From the NCBI GenBank assembly GCA_003508835.1, contig PUFA01000006.1, positions 8,742,001 to 8,806,000 on the forward strand: DNA of 64,000 nt, given 5' to 3'. This stretch comes from Eonycteris spelaea (taxonomy: Eukaryota > Chordata > Mammalia > Chiroptera > Pteropodidae). Position numbers and translations under genes: made by a program. The notes beneath the pieces were generated by a model. It had not been told where the DNA came from. It saw nothing but the letters and a program-made list of their open reading frames with translations, and did no database searches. This document shows, piece by piece, positions 45,398 to 58,839 of the stretch (position 1 is its first letter; each line of letters opens with the position of its first letter).

Positions 45398-45539
45398 CTT
45401 CTCCAGCACCAGGATGTTGGGGGAGGGCTTTCAATGTCTGAGATAAGGAGTGTGGTTCTTAACAGGGTGTGAGTGGAGGGGACAAATGATATCTTTCCCT
45501 TTCCGCTGTATCTAAACCTGTCCCCCAGTGCCAAGCAAG

Positions 45540-45645
45540 GCTGAGGGTGGTAGGGCTCTGCCTCTCCTTAGCTGGGTGGCCCTGGGCCAGTGCCTTGACT
45601 TCCCTGCACCCTTACCTTTAATAAGAGGATTTACTGCCTCTGTCA
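45540..45645 (+). repeat. MIR fragment, sense
   Basis: GCTGGGTGGCCCTGGGCCAG and GCCTTGACTTCCCTGCACCC. Confidence 0.55.
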
Positions 45646-45649
45646 CCAG

Positions 45650-46815
45650 GTGATTGAGGGGAAAGCTCTTAGCCTAGTGCCGGACCCCACAGAGCCACGC
45701 GGCACATCCGCTCCCTTCTTGCCCCTGCCTTCCTGCTGGGTGGTAGGCAGTCTTGATCTCTTTGACCAGCTTATGCTGGCAGGCAAGGTGTGTGGGGAGG
45801 CATGACCTGGAGAAGCCTTTTTCTGAGTCCAGCTGGAGCCCCCAGAGAGAGGAGGCTCCTGTCTCCCTGCCTCCCTGCTGTCTTGCTGTGCTTTGCTTTT
45901 TGCAACAGGGGGGAAGCTGAATTGTGATTGTCCACTCTGGGAAGATAAGGTTGAAGGGGTGACTCAATAAGCATTCGTAAGCCTATCGAAGGTTATCGTT
46001 CAGAGTGACCAGCGGACACCAGGAAGTGTGTTTCATGTGTACCAGAGGGATGCAAGTAGACATTAGAATGCCTTTCCCAGCTTGAGATCCTGGAATTAGG
46101 TGGGGGAGGGGCTACTAAGGAAAGCAGTGGAATCTTTAAAAATAGGTTGTTCTGTTCTGACTGGGCTTGGGTGAGATTTGCCCAAGAGGTGGAGGGCTAG
46201 TCAGAGGCCAGCAGGGAGTTCACCCTTGAATCAAGTCAGGTGAAACTGGTGGCATCCTTAGGGAGCAGTTTGAATATAGTAGGAGAGCCTGGCGAGGGGT
46301 GGGAGGAGGTAGGGGCGACAGGGAAGCCCCGGCTCTGCCCCTGCCCCCAGCTCTGGCTTGCCATATTTTCGGAGACAGCACAGGAAGTGGGCCTTCACAA
46401 TGTCAGGATACAGGAAGCTATCGGACTATTGAAGGCCACTTCCTTGTGAGTTGGTCATTCACATACATTTGTCACCAGTTATCAGGCCTTTTGGGCTCTG
46501 CCATTGTCTGGAGGGACTGCAAAAGGCTGGGGGCGCCACCAGAGCTCTTGGATACAGAATGCACTATTGTGCTGAACTGGCAGCACCCCCTGGGGTGGGG
46601 AGGAAAGTGGCGGGTAAGAAGGGGAGGCCCGACTCTTATTGCCATTGTGATTGCACAATGGGGTGGGGGTGGGGGGTCGGGTCCTGCTCATGGGAGCCTG
46701 AACTTCTGGGAGAAGGGAAAGCTGCAGCAGGAACCTGGCTTCAGGCATGATTCCAGATAGAGCTGGAAAGGTGTTCAGGACTTTTTAGCCGTGGTGGGTT
46801 TCTAGATCTCTGCCA
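45650..46815. other. Intergenic DNA without a recognised gene
   Basis: Several GC-rich open frames on both strands without recognisable products. No clear repeat. Confidence 0.5.
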
Positions 46816-46819
46816 AGAG

Positions 46820-47045
46820 CCAGTGTGATATAAAATGGGGTTGGAGTCAGGCAGACCATGCTCTGCCACTATCAACTGTGTGACTTTGGGCAAATTGCCT
46901 CATCTCTCTGGGCTTCAGTCCTGCTCCCGTAAAACAATAGTCATAGCTACCTCCTAGGGGCGATCATCACTTGTGATAATCTGTTGAACTTCTTAGCTTG
47001 GTACCTGGCATGTGTTAAGCATCTAAGAAATGTTAGTTCTTTCTC
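46820..47045 (+). repeat. MIR, sense
   Basis: GGTTGGAGTCAGGCAGACCA, TGTGTGACTTTGGGCAAATT, CCTCATCTCTCTGGGCTTCA and GGCATGTGTTAAGCATCTAA. Confidence 0.9.
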
Positions 47046-47449
47046 CACCCTTATCTCCTTCCCTTCCAGCTCACTTCTGACCCTGCTGTCCGGTCCTCCA
47101 GTGAGTGAGTGAATCAGCATGTGCAGAGGTGATGAAGAGGTGTTTTAATATCAGCCCAAACAAAGCAGAGCTCTGCCTTCCTTTATGCCAAGAATATCAA
47201 ATCAACGGCTAATTATCTGCACTAATGGACGACACAGAAGTAGATAATTTTTCTTTGGCCATGTGCCTTTGGCCTTACGTGTGAATCCGGGTGTGTCTGA
47301 GTTCTAGAAATTCACTTGAAGCCAAATAATGAAGTTGAAACTCAGGAAGACGTGAGTTACCGAACTGTCTGACAGTCGGAGGCTTTGTCCTGCCCAACCC
47401 TATCCCGCTGGTGCCGGGAAGGGGCACGTTTTTCCTCAGCTATGTGATG

Positions 47450-47615
47450 AAGTAGAAAACCATGGACTTTGGAGTCAGGCACTTGGGTTCAAACCTTGAC
47501 TCTGGCCCCTAACTAACTGTGTGGCCCTAGGCACGTTCATTTGAAATGTGGGGATAATTGTATTTACTTTGTAGGGTTTCTGTGAGGATGAAATAAGGTA
47601 ATGCATATGCCTACC
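47450..47615 (+). repeat. MIR, sense
   Basis: GACTTTGGAGTCAGGCACTT, GGGTTCAAACCTTGACTCTG and TAGGGTTTCTGTGAGGATGA. Confidence 0.85.
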
Positions 47616-47762
47616 ACCTAGATATCTTTTCCTTTCTTTTCTTTCCCTTTCTCTGTATCTCTGTCACTTGAGCCGTACCTTGAACAGAGAGCCCTCTCTG
47701 ATTGGTCCTGGCACACAAACATGGTTAAGTGTCTGGACCTCAGAGAGTTTTACTGCCCCACC

Positions 47763-47970
47763 CACCACATGAAAGAGCCAAGACTGCACTGTCCAATCTA
47801 GTAGCCACTATCCACATGTAACTATTAAAAGTAAAATGAGCTAAAATTAAAAATTCAGTTCCTCACTCGCCACATTTCAAGGGTCCAATGACCACATGTG
47901 GCTGGTAGCTGCTGTATTGGACAGTGAAGAGAGGACATGTCCACTGTTGCAGAATGTTCTGTTGGGCAGT
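47763..47970 (+). mobile_element. MER5-type (hAT-Charlie) non-autonomous element
   Basis: ACTGTCCAATCTAGTAGCCA opens it; CCACATTTCAAGGGTCCAAT and GACCACATGTGGCTGGTAGC then GTATTGGACAGTG close it. This is the MER5A/B layout. Confidence 0.85.
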
Positions 47971-47974
47971 GCCG

Positions 47975-50190
47975 AGCTGGAGGACGTGCTCGACTGCGGA
48001 CTCTGCTAAGCAGAAGGAAATAAATTATGGGGAGAGAGGATTTCGGTCACCGCGAGTTGAGTCAAATAGTGGCCCTCTCCAACTTAGAGTGTCTGTGGGG
48101 TTTGGACTCTGTGTGTGGCGCTTCTCCTCCATCAGAGGACACTTGGGCCAACACTCAAATGCCAGGGACCTCTGAGACTGCGCTGGGAAGGCCGCTCAAG
48201 CAGACCCTGCGCTCCAGGTTGGGTCATCACCAGGCCGCACAGGGTGAACGCAGTTTGCTCTGTGTTCCACGCCTGCATGCGGGTGTGAATTGTGGCTGCG
48301 AAGGCCTGCGGGAGCCACAACTGCAGTGAGACTATTTATTCCTAGGGCTGTAGCTCTAGACCTTGTTCCCCACACGTCTCTCATCCTTGACGTAGAAGCC
48401 AGAGCTATTTACATGGCTGGCCCTGCCTTGATGTCAATCACACAACCTCTTCCCAAGCGTGGACTGTATGTAGTTCCTGTGTGCAACTCTAAGTCTCTCC
48501 TTAATCTTCAGGTTTAACTGCAGGTGCTCGTCCCACCACCCAGCCTGGCCTGGTCCTTGAGCACTGGGCAGGCCACTGGGCTCTGGAACTAGCTTTGTTG
48601 CCAACAGCCTGGTGTGCATGACTCCTGGGCATCCCTGGACTTGGCTGTCTAACCCAGCTGCACTTTCCCTGTTTATACAGTTTATATTGCTCCCTTGCTT
48701 CCTGGCACTGCGATTGGCCTCGTTAGTGTCCTCTCTTCTCCCCATCTCCGTCCAGAGAGGCTGTGCTCCTAAGCTGTGGACTACAGTCCTGCTCTAAATA
48801 CACCCATCTCTTGAAACACCATTTCGAACTGGCCTGAAGACATTAGCGTCGAGCTGGATCTTGCCTTTGCAGTGGCTCACCCTCCCTGCCAACTTCCTGT
48901 CCTTTCCCATCAGTGTGCACCAATGGTGAAGTCCCAGCATGCCTGACACCTGAGTCCGCTGGTGTCGGCCCCATGGGCTTGCCCACCTTGGGCAGGTATA
49001 CAGACAGTCAACAGCAGTTAAAGTTCAGAGGAGCTTGACAGGTGCTAAGGTCAGGAGTGGGTCTAGGATATCACATGAGGCCAAATTGTCCCAAACTTGG
49101 TGGAGATCAGGTTCTCTAGCTCAGAGCCTGTTCTGCTCCCATGGCTTGTTTCACAGTTGGCGACCCTGTGGGAAACAACGGAGAGATGGCTGACTCAGGC
49201 CACAGCGGGGGTCTGAGAAGGGACCAGGTGTGCATCTTGCTTCTGTTGGTCACAGGTCTCCCAGCCCTTTCCCTACCCGAGCCTTGGGCCACTCCCGTCC
49301 TCCCTGGCACAGAGCAAGTTGTTTTCTTGTCCCCTGTCTGATATCGCCTCTTTTCTTCCCTGTCCACAGGAGTTGTGGTCAGAAAGGTGGACACTAGTAA
49401 CTGCCTAGGCCTCACTTGACTGCCAGCTGAGGGGTGGGGGTGTCTGGGGAGGTGTCTCAACCCAGAAACAATGTGCTGTCCATACCATTGTTGGGATAAA
49501 CCCAAGGGACAGCCCGACTGGTGCCCTCCCCGCCCCCCCCCCCCAGTTCTTTATCCTGCCTATTTTGGGATATATGGGAAAGGGCATGTGGAGACCGGAA
49601 GTGACCACAATCCAACCTAGACTTTTCAGGCAAAAAGAACTTAACAGTTCGCAGAGCAGCTTCGGTGGCAGATGTGAAGGGCACAGTATGGTTCTCTCTC
49701 TCTCGGCCTCTCACCTCTGTGTCTTTCTGGCGGCTCCAGCATTTCACTGCAGACCCATTTCTTCCACGTGGAGAAAAACAGGGCTGCTCAGAGCTCCCAA
49801 GTCCGATCTATTCCAGATTTTGTCACAGAACCAATTTTGATCCTTGGTTTCCAATTCTAAAAATCCCAGAGAAGAGACACATTGGCCCAGGTGCCTGTCC
49901 TTTGACTAATAGGTAGTGGTGGCTGGGGAAGGAGAAGTGTTCGATGAGAATATGCAGCTTCTACAGTGGCCTGTGGATGGGACCACAGTTCCCAGAGAAG
50001 GCATTATAGGGGGAACAGGTACGACAGTGCCTCTTGGGCAGGGCAGAGGTTTGCAATGTGGGTTCAGTCCTCTCTGCTATGATGTTTCCCTACTGGAAGT
50101 GCACTGGATTTAGAAGTAGAACTGAGGCGGGGGTCATCAAGAGGATTCCTGTGACCTTGGCATTGGAATGGACATTAGAGGTGGGCCAGG
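47975..50190. other. Intergenic DNA without a recognised gene
   Basis: Mostly unique-looking; a C-run at about 49533-49545. No supported gene. Confidence 0.5.
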
Positions 50191-50194
50191 TAGA

Positions 50195-50330
50195 CTAGCA
50201 TATTGGAAAGGGCATGGCTGTTGGAGCCAGAGACCCAGGCTTGGCACGAGCCCCACCACCTCTGCAAGTAACTTGGCCTCTCTGAGCTCTATCTCCCTCT
50301 AAGAGGGCATGAGCTGTGACTTTTCCTGGC
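50195..50330 (+). repeat. MIR fragment, sense
   Basis: GAAAGGGCATGGCTGTTGGA, CAAGTAACTTGGCCTCTCTG and AGCTCTATCTCCCTCTAAGA. Confidence 0.65.
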
Positions 50331-50334
50331 CTCC

Positions 50335-52575
50335 TCAACCCGTGGCTACAAATGAAATAACTTTGACTTTAATGCCCCACTTTTTCTGCCTCATAGTACC
50401 GCCCCTCCCCCCATCTCTAAGACCTCAGAGTCTACTGAATCAGCATTCTCAGGATATCTCACATGTGTTTGTAGCCTGTTATTCATGACTGGCCCTGGCC
50501 TGCCAGCCACAGAAGGGCTACAGGACCCCTGCAAGAGCCCTTACCCCATGCCCGGTGCTGTCTCGCTGCCCTCAGACCTGCAGACAGACTGGGTGCCAGG
50601 CCACATCATTTTCCCCTCGGTCCTAACTGAACTGGACAACTTAGAGTCATATAGAGAAGTGGGGAGAAGGTTTCTCTCGCCATAACCAGATCACACTTTG
50701 TCACTGGGCCCCCAAAACAGTGTGGCTTGTGAGCCTTCTCTCACTTAATCCCCCCCCAAAGGAAGCTTCTCTGTCAGCACCTCCTCCTCTCTCTGCCTGA
50801 GCTCCTGACCAGGCCTGGGAGCTGGGCCGGCAAAAGCTCACCTTGCCCTCTCTTTCTCCAGGAGCCTGCCCTCTATACACTTCCCCAACATCGGACCCTC
50901 CTCTTGTAAAAGGATGTTGGGAGGAGAGCTCACTGTCCTTTCACTGTATCAGATACAACCTGACTATGAATCCTGATTTAGCATCATCTGGAAAACTCTT
51001 CACCAGTAGAGCAATTCCCATTCAGAAGTGTTGGTGTGTTGGTTAAAGGAGATGCATGATAGATACTCAACAAATGTTACTTTGCTTTCCTTAATCCAGG
51101 AGTTCTTTGGTCTCCCTTTGGGGAGACAGGAATGGTAGCACCTCTGCTTTGTGTAGCTGCTTGGGAGGCAGGGAACAGGCCCACTGAGGGCTACGAAGGC
51201 CTGGCGTAGCTCTGCTAGGTGAAGCCAGTCTACTTCCAGCCGACCAGCTCTCTTGTGATCTTTTAGGGTGAGTCCATGGGTCTCCATTTAGGGAAGTCAA
51301 AAATCCTGGCTGGTAGTTAGGTGTGTCGGGGTTTGAGCCAAAGGGTCATGGAGAGGTAATCCTGGCTGAGATCTCAGACTTGGGAGGAGAGCGAGGGAAC
51401 AAATTCGGGGTGTCTTGAAAACCCTGGTTTCACGTGGAATGCCTCCTGCAGTGTGCATGTCTACCTGGCCGAAAATGAAAGCGCAGCCTCCCTCCTGGGC
51501 AGGAATTCCCTCTGCAACAGTCCTGCTGTGGTGGCCTGACAGGTGTCTGCTCAGTCTCTGCTAGAAGACTTTTTTCTAGAAGCAGGTCCATCAGATAGGA
51601 AAAAGCCGTGCTCTAGATTCAAAGACATCTCCATATGTGGGAATGATAAAATTTTAATAGGGATAGAGGGTAAAATAAACTGAATAAATACAGGATGGGG
51701 GAGAACTGGTTTAAAGATAGTTAGTCTCAAAAACAACCTTGAAGATGGTGGGGACAGGGACTCAATGAGGAGATGTGGGAAGGGACTAGGCTGAAGCCAT
51801 GGAGAAGTCACTGGAGGATGTCTTCCTTAATTAAATGTTCTGGGCTCTGGGAGCCAGGCCTAACCATCCTCCTTTTCCTGTTCTTTGGGAAAGGTCCTCA
51901 GAGAAGGTTCTGGTTAGGTCACTCTGTCCCCCACGAAAGCTGTGACTAGATCATGAGCCTTGTAGGGAACATGCAGAGGTGGTGTCCTTGGGTACTAGGA
52001 AGGATGAATAATACACCGGAACATTGAAGCTGACAGCTTGCTAGAGATGGCTTGTGTACCTGAGAAGGCTCTCAGAGCCAGGGAGGTGGCCACCGTGACC
52101 AGCTGTGTGTCCATGTAGCCTTCATTTTCCGTGAAGAGACACAGGACCCCAGGATAGCCATGTGCACATGAGGCAGCGTATCACCCATACTCTGGGCACC
52201 CTCATACACACGCACACCCGTGCGCATGCAAGGACCCTGACACGTTCATGCCACTTCCTGCTTATCTGCAGTCACTCTCACCCTGCAGAATTCATCTAGG
52301 CCCAGGACTTCTTGTCCCCTACTTCTCCACCCTCACTGCCCACACCCCGCCCTCGTCTCCTACATCCCCCCACCCCACCGCCAGCCCCACCCCTGAGAAA
52401 GTACAGTTCAGGGGTCCCCAGGGTTGTACAGGAAATGCCTTGCACACTACGGGTCAGCCAGGCTATTTTCTGTCCCAGAACTGGAGAAAGATCAGGCCAG
52501 GAGCAGCCAGTCAGCTGTGGCTTTTCCTCTGCCTCAACAATTTGCAGTCAGTACTGCTCTGTCTCTCAGTGTCTC
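50335..52575. other. Intergenic DNA without a recognised gene
   Basis: No coding sequence supported. A MIR/L2 3' remnant is likely near 51060 (CTCAACAAATGTTACT). Confidence 0.5.
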
Positions 52576-52579
52576 ATCC

Positions 52580-52930
52580 TAGCTCTTTATTTCCCTTTCA
52601 GTCCTCAAGGTGTTATTGACCCAATGCCCTTTGCCACCTTTCAGTTGATGATTGCCTGCCTACATACCCTTCAAAACTCAGCTCAGTACCACCTCTTCAG
52701 AAAGCTTTCCCTTCCAATCTGGACACCCTTCCCCTTTGTTCCCAGAGCTCTCTGTGCAGGCTGCTCTCAGAGCATTCTACTGTGTGGATTAGTTATGTCT
52801 CTGCCTCCTTGCTGGACTGTCAGAGACTCGAGGGCAGGCCCCCTGTCTTAATTAATGACTTTGTTCTCACCCACACACATATCCACAGATACATCCATGT
52901 ACATAGACCTCATTTATTCATTTACCTGTA
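52580..52930 (+). repeat. L2 LINE fragment, sense
   Basis: CTCTTCAGAAAGCTTTCCCT and GGACTGTCAGAGACTCGAGG then GCAGGCCCCCTGTCTTAATT, the sense L2 3' region. Confidence 0.65.
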
Positions 52931-52934
52931 TACT

Positions 52935-53180
52935 GGGAGACAGGATATTGCAATGGTTAAGAGCCCAGCTTCTGGAGTTAGATTGCCTGGATCAAATCTC
53001 AGCTCTGTGACCTTGCACAAGTTACTTAAAGTCTTTGTGTTTCAGTTCTCTTGACTATAAAACGGGGCTGAGACTAGTACCTGCTTTCAGTGAGTTGTTG
53101 GGAGGGCGAAATGAGTTAACACATGTGAGGCTTTAAGACAATGCTTGGCCCATAGTAAGTGCTCCCGAGTATTATATTAG
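52935..53180 (+). repeat. MIR, sense, near full length
   Basis: GGATATTGCAATGGTTAAGA, GCCCAGCTTCTGGAGTTAGA, CAAGTTACTTAAAGTCTTTG and GGCCCATAGTAAGTGCTCCC. Confidence 0.9.
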
Positions 53181-53189
53181 CTCTATTAT

Positions 53190-56100
53190 AACTTTCACTC
53201 ATGATAGTGTTGAATGAACTCAAAGAGCAGCTTAAGAGAAAAGGTTTCCTTAAATATGGAAAACAAAAGATGAAAGGATAAGTAATATTTTACATAAAAA
53301 GTCATAAAAATTATAATCTTCCTCATAAGTTCATCCAGTCCCATGTTATTAATCCTTATGAATGTTGATCTTTTTGTTAGCAGTTTTAAGAATCCAGTTT
53401 TTCTTAGAGTTCTACAAATCCTTACCTGATTTGAACGTATGGTCTGAAAGTTTATCAGAGCCTGCATTTTGGAAGAAGCAGCAGAGTCCTCCTCATGAAT
53501 CTCTGTGAAGATGAAACATGTTTGCAAAGGGATTCAGAGTCAAATGACTCTGTTAATGACAAAGTCTTAAAATGACGTGGTTAAAGGTCTGATTACAATG
53601 CGACTGACTAAGAAACTTGCTTTTTTCCTGCAATCTACAACAGTTAAGATAACTAGAATTATGAATAAACACATTATAGCAGGACATTGTAGATTCTTAG
53701 AAATTTTATATCATTTCTAGAACATTTATTTTAACTGATAATATATGCATACAAATATAACATAATTATTATTTCTTATTTGACAATGCTTCCCATGTCA
53801 TTTTAGTGTATCAAATAGGCCTAATTCCACTTTTGTAAAAAGAGAGAGCTGTCTTTTGAAATGTTTCAGGAAGCCTTCTAAAAAATATCAAAGCTATTTT
53901 TAGGTTAAGAAAAAGATGATTTAATTTTGGGACAGTTTGTCAAACATATCAAAAGTTTTAAAACACAAATAGAATCATAGGTCACTGTGAAACAATATCT
54001 AGGTATCTAATCATGGTGACCAAGACTTTGTAGGCAAATACAGAATGTTAAATAGTTGTAAGCAAAATTTAACTCTTTAACACTAAGAAGACTTGGTTTA
54101 GCTAAGCATTCAAAGACTGATAAAACAGAGCACAGAAACTAATTTTAGTAAAATACAAAACCTTTGCTTTCTCCTTATAATTTCTTATTAACAACATACC
54201 AACAGTACAGGAAAACTTTGTTCATTTAACCGTGAGAGAAAGAACCCCACTGATTTTGCATCAGCCTACTTTTGATATTTAAATTACTATTTAATTAAAT
54301 CTTCCTTATTTAGCTCGGCCACACATAAAATTCCTTTCTCAAGATTCCTTTTTCACAAACCTCCTACAACTTTTCTTGTTCCTTTTAGTTTGTCTCTTCT
54401 TACTCAGAAATAACTAACTTAATTTAGGATAAACACGCTTCTTTTAATTCCCTCAAAATTCATTTCCATTCCTTTAGCCTTCTTTTACTGAAAACACGTA
54501 TTATTTTTTTCTATGTGAGTTAGAATTTTTAATCTTTAATTTCTCATGACACCTAAAAAGTAAGCAATCCGTATTCTTTAGATTGGCAAATTTATGAATA
54601 TATTTAATAGCTTCTGGAAACATAGGTTCTTTTACCAGCAAATACATTTTACAGTTTTTAGAAACATATGCTTCCTCAGCAAAGTACAAAATATATTCAT
54701 TAACAGATCTAAATTTATCATTTAATTTCTCTGTAAGAAATCAAAAGTGGATAAACTTAGACTTACTTAACAGTTAACCTTTCAGTATTTTACCTTATTT
54801 GGAAATAATCTAGATATTCAGTGAATTTAACTTGACTCATTATTTAACTTAACTTGACAAAACTCTAAGGTTTCAAATTACCAAAACATTTTGTGAAACT
54901 AGTTTTAAGTACATATACAATAATTGCTAAAAAGTTTTACCTAAAAATACCCTTTTATCCTACTTAAATCTTTTTCTCAAATATGCCTCAAATTTTAACA
55001 AGATCCCTTGTACGCACATTTATTTGCAACAACAAAAAATCGAAACAACATCGAAAAATTTTTAACAATTCGAATTTTTGAAAACCAGAGAATCTAGTTA
55101 ATGCACCCTGCCCTAATTGTGCTCTAGTCATACCTCCCAATGTTTTCTTTTTTACATTCCTTCCACACAAGTTATTTGCTTCTAATTTTTGATATTGGGT
55201 TTCGGGCTTCTACGACTCACTGGCAATACTCAAGACCTATTGGTGCTTCTTTGGGTCAAATAAAAAAATAAAACTAAGATATACTGAAGTCATTCAAATG
55301 TACACGACATAGATTTCTTATAAGTAACTGGTATAAAGGTAGATGTAAGAGAAAAGACATCACAGAACTTATATTATAGATGATTAAAAATTGGTATACA
55401 GTCCATTCTAGCATAGAGTAGCTTTCTCAAGCTGCTGAATAATGATTCTAAAATTACTAAAAAGAAAAGAAAGTACAAAGATAAAGTTTATGGCTAAACT
55501 GACTCCATGTCATAATTATTCTCCATGCTCATATTATCAGAAGGGTCTCCATGATGTAGGCAATAATGACAGCTACATCTAAATCTTCTGAATCTTCATT
55601 CAATCTCAGTTTTCCTCTCCTGTGGGTCTTTTTGAAGCAGAGACAGGATGTAGTATCTAGTAACTTATAACATTCTTTGTATCCTTTCTTTCTGAGCAGT
55701 TACCAATGTCCTTACTCTACAGTCTCCTGTAGGGTATGCCTTGTCTCAGCCTCAGTCCAAGCTCCTGTAAGTTCTTTTCTCTGTCCTGCTGAGAGTCAAG
55801 TTTGTAAGGTTATTCGCTAGTACTTCTGAGATGGCTTGACCAGCTGAATCTTCTTCCCTGGGCATCTGAGAAGACTCCGGAGACAAGGATGGATTAAGCT
55901 TCTTTGGTGAGTCCATTAGAAGTCTAGTCACAGCTTGAAGCATCTCCAAAATCCACGCCCCCCAAAGGGTTCGAATTGAAGGTGATGCTCAAAGCTCTTA
56001 AGTTGCTATACAAAGTAGCCTGGAAAGAACTGTATAGCCCAGAAATCATGAAAAGAACCCCGATTCCTATAAAATGTGGTGAAAGAGCTAACCTGCTTAT

Positions 56101-58010
56101 ATCTTTTCAGTTTATTAGTTCTTAGTAATTATGTTTTGATTACATATGAAAACTCTGTGAGATAGCAGACAATAATAATAAATTATTTTTCCTGCTAACA
56201 AGTTCTGTAACAGAAGTAATATGAACTTATTTTTGTAATCCCAGCTAAAATAAAAGTATTGTATTTAATGCTAATGCTCTAAAGAAATGCCTTATTTAGC
56301 CAAACCAAACTCAAATTTGTTTTAATATCAAGCATTTACCTAGATTCTGAAATTGTTTGGGTTAGTTTCTATTACATTTTTGAGAATTTAAAAATATAAA
56401 TACTTTCTTTAAGCCAGTTCAGCAGAGTTCTTTACAAACCAATTCTAGCAATGCTCTCTGGAGGCAGACATACATACACGTATACAGACAGACACAACCA
56501 GAGACCTGACAGTTTCATTTTAAAATTTCAGCTGTGAGACACAGTAAGGCAAAAAAATCCACTAACATATAGCCATTGGAATAAGTTAAGTTTATTTGTT
56601 CAGATGGCAAAGACCTTTTCTTTTTAATATTTGTGAAGACAATTAAGGTTTATAGTTGCCCTTGCCAAGGAGCCTTGGAGCCAGAGCAGCTGTTCACGCT
56701 TTAAAAAAACCAAACAACCCCCCCCCCTCCAGACCCTCATTTTCTATTTTTTTTTTTTCCCTTTGGTGAGAGCAATTGAGGATGGTAAAGAAAGGCAGGC
56801 TTTGAACTGCTTCTAGAGTTGCATTTCTGGTTTTGCAAAGATTTTTAAGATAAGGACCCTTGCTTTCAATTTCTCAAAGAATTAGTTTGTACCTCAGGTT
56901 ATATCATGGATTGATCTACCCATCCAACCACATCTTCCTAATTTGTTTCTTCCCCTCTGGGTACATAATTCTATTTTAGCTGAGGGGAGGAGACTTAAAA
57001 AAAATTTCCTACTAGACTCTGGATCTTTAGCTTCCAATTTGGCCAAATTTCTGATAAAAAAAAAAATTAAATCCTTTCAACTATCTTGTGTTTCAGGCAG
57101 GAGAAACAGAAATATTAAAGCACTTGGCCACAGTGGCCTTTAGGATCCTTTTAGAGCTGTTTTTTTTTTTTTTTTAAGTCAATTTATTTTTTAGAAGCTT
57201 CTGCATGTAAATAAAAGAATGCATTCCATTATCCCCAAAAGGTTTGGGATTTTCTCTTTAAGGGAGGGCCCTTGAGGTGACTTAAAGTTTTTCCTTAATG
57301 GTCATTAGAGTTTTAAATTATTTTGGCTACACTGGTCCATTTTATTAAAAAGGCAAAAGAGAAGGAAACGAAATGTTTGTACATATAACTAGGTAGAGTT
57401 TCTGAATAAGGAACTTTTTGGAAACTTTTAGAGGGTGAAGATCCCATGGTAAAGAAAAATTCTCCTGAAAGCCATTGGCTGAACAAAAAGACAAAAGAGA
57501 TGTTAAGATTATCTTTAAGTCATTTAATTTCTTAGGGACTTCTAAATACCAATTTAAAAATGTCTCCCATTCAGCTTGTTTTACATTTCTAAGATTCTCT
57601 AGTTGTGCATGAAAATACTACTAATTTCAGAATCTCGAAAGATCCCCAGAGTAGCCCCTGTAATTCCAAATTATCCTTTTCAGAAGTCCCATCAAGACAA
57701 AAACTTAGCAGTAGTGCATCATAAATCCAGCTGGTGTTCCAGAAGGAGGTTGTCCCTCCTCTCCATTACAAAAACTGGTATCAGAGGACCCAAGAATAAA
57801 AGCTCTGAGCCACAACTGAAAAAGGGAGGTTCGGAACCGAGAGAACTCACCGCTGGAATCTCAAAGCCATCTGGGAGATGACAGAGTGCAATAGGGCTCC
57901 GTTTGGAAGGAATATTTTGACTAGTTGCTAGGTTGTGAGCCCTCTTGTCAAGGGATATATCCTCGCATAACAAGAGATGGCTGCTAAACTGCCTTTTTAG
58001 GAGGATGTGT
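53190..58010 (-). mobile_element. AT-rich block, possible decayed endogenous retroelement
   Basis: A 4.8-kb block much more AT-rich than both sides, with no MIR or L2 signatures inside. The minus strand carries several open-frame pieces of 60-110 codons (53195-53527, 54501-54689, 55752-55949, 57719-58018) separated by stops. A short minus-strand stretch near 57560 reads like an aromatic-rich retroviral capsid/matrix segment, but I cannot find RT, integrase or protease motifs, nor paired LTRs. Frames are multiply broken. Classification is inference; it may simply be an unusual old repeat. Confidence 0.35.
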
Positions 58011-58124
58011 TTGGGCAACCGCAGGGCTTGTGTTTACCTGAGGGAGCCATGCAAGTTTGGGGCCACCGTGGAATTGCTTGAGACAGGAGGTCCTGAGTAT
58101 GGTAAGGGGGCAAGGGCACGAGGA

Positions 58125-58605
58125 TGTATGAGTGCCCTGTTGCTGCTGCAGCAAATTCCACAAATTTAGTGGCTTAAGACAACACAAATGCATTCTTACA
58201 GTCCTGGATGTCAGAGTCTAAATGGGTCTCATTGGTCCAAAATCAAGGTGTCGGTCTGCATTTCTTTCTGGAGGCCCTAGGGAAGACTCCATTTCCTTGC
58301 CTTTTCCAGTTTCTAGAGGCCACCTCCATTCACCGGCACATGGCCTCACGTTCTTCTTTCTCCATCTTTAAAACCAGCTCGAATCCTCATGTCATATCAC
58401 TCTGGCCCCCGCTTCTGCCTTCCTCTTCCACTCTTTAATGACCCCTTGATAATCTAGGATAATCTTCCTATCTTAATGGCAGATGACTAGCAATCTTAAT
58501 TCCACCTGCAACTTTAATTTCCCTTTGCCATGTAACCTGACATATTCACAAATTCTGGGGATTAAGACATGGACCTCTTGCAGGGGGCATCGTCCTGCCT
58601 ACCAC
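58125..58605 (-). repeat. MLT1-type (ERVL-MaLR) LTR, antisense
   Basis: TGGCTTAAGACAACACAAAT, CTGGAGGCCCTAGGGAAGAC, CCCTTTGCCATGTAACCTGA and TCTGGGGATTAAGACATGGA. Confidence 0.75.
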
Positions 58606-58839
58606 TGAGGACAACTAGCAGCAAGAAGAAGCCTGAGAATAAATATGTCTGATGAGTATTTGGGGGATCTTGCTATGGGGTGTGTGTATCTTCTATCTTC
58701 CTTACAAAATCTCTAGCATTCTAATGCGTTGTGGAATGTATTTTCTCTGGGTAGTTGTGAAGAAGACATATGGACTCTTGCTTCAAGGGTAGTATGAGGA
58801 AAAGCCCCAGGCTTCACACAGAAAGAGCTGAAGCTGGGT

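Noticed and set aside
55958..55990. tRNA-like phrase GGGTTCGAATTGAA, considered as a primer-binding site or tRNA
   Set aside because: Only the T-arm-like word is present; there is no cloverleaf, and the flanks do not form an acceptor stem.
58560..58590. A third CTCF-like word (TTGCAGGGGGCATCG)
   Set aside because: It lies in an MLT1-type LTR and fits the consensus poorly outside the central G-run.
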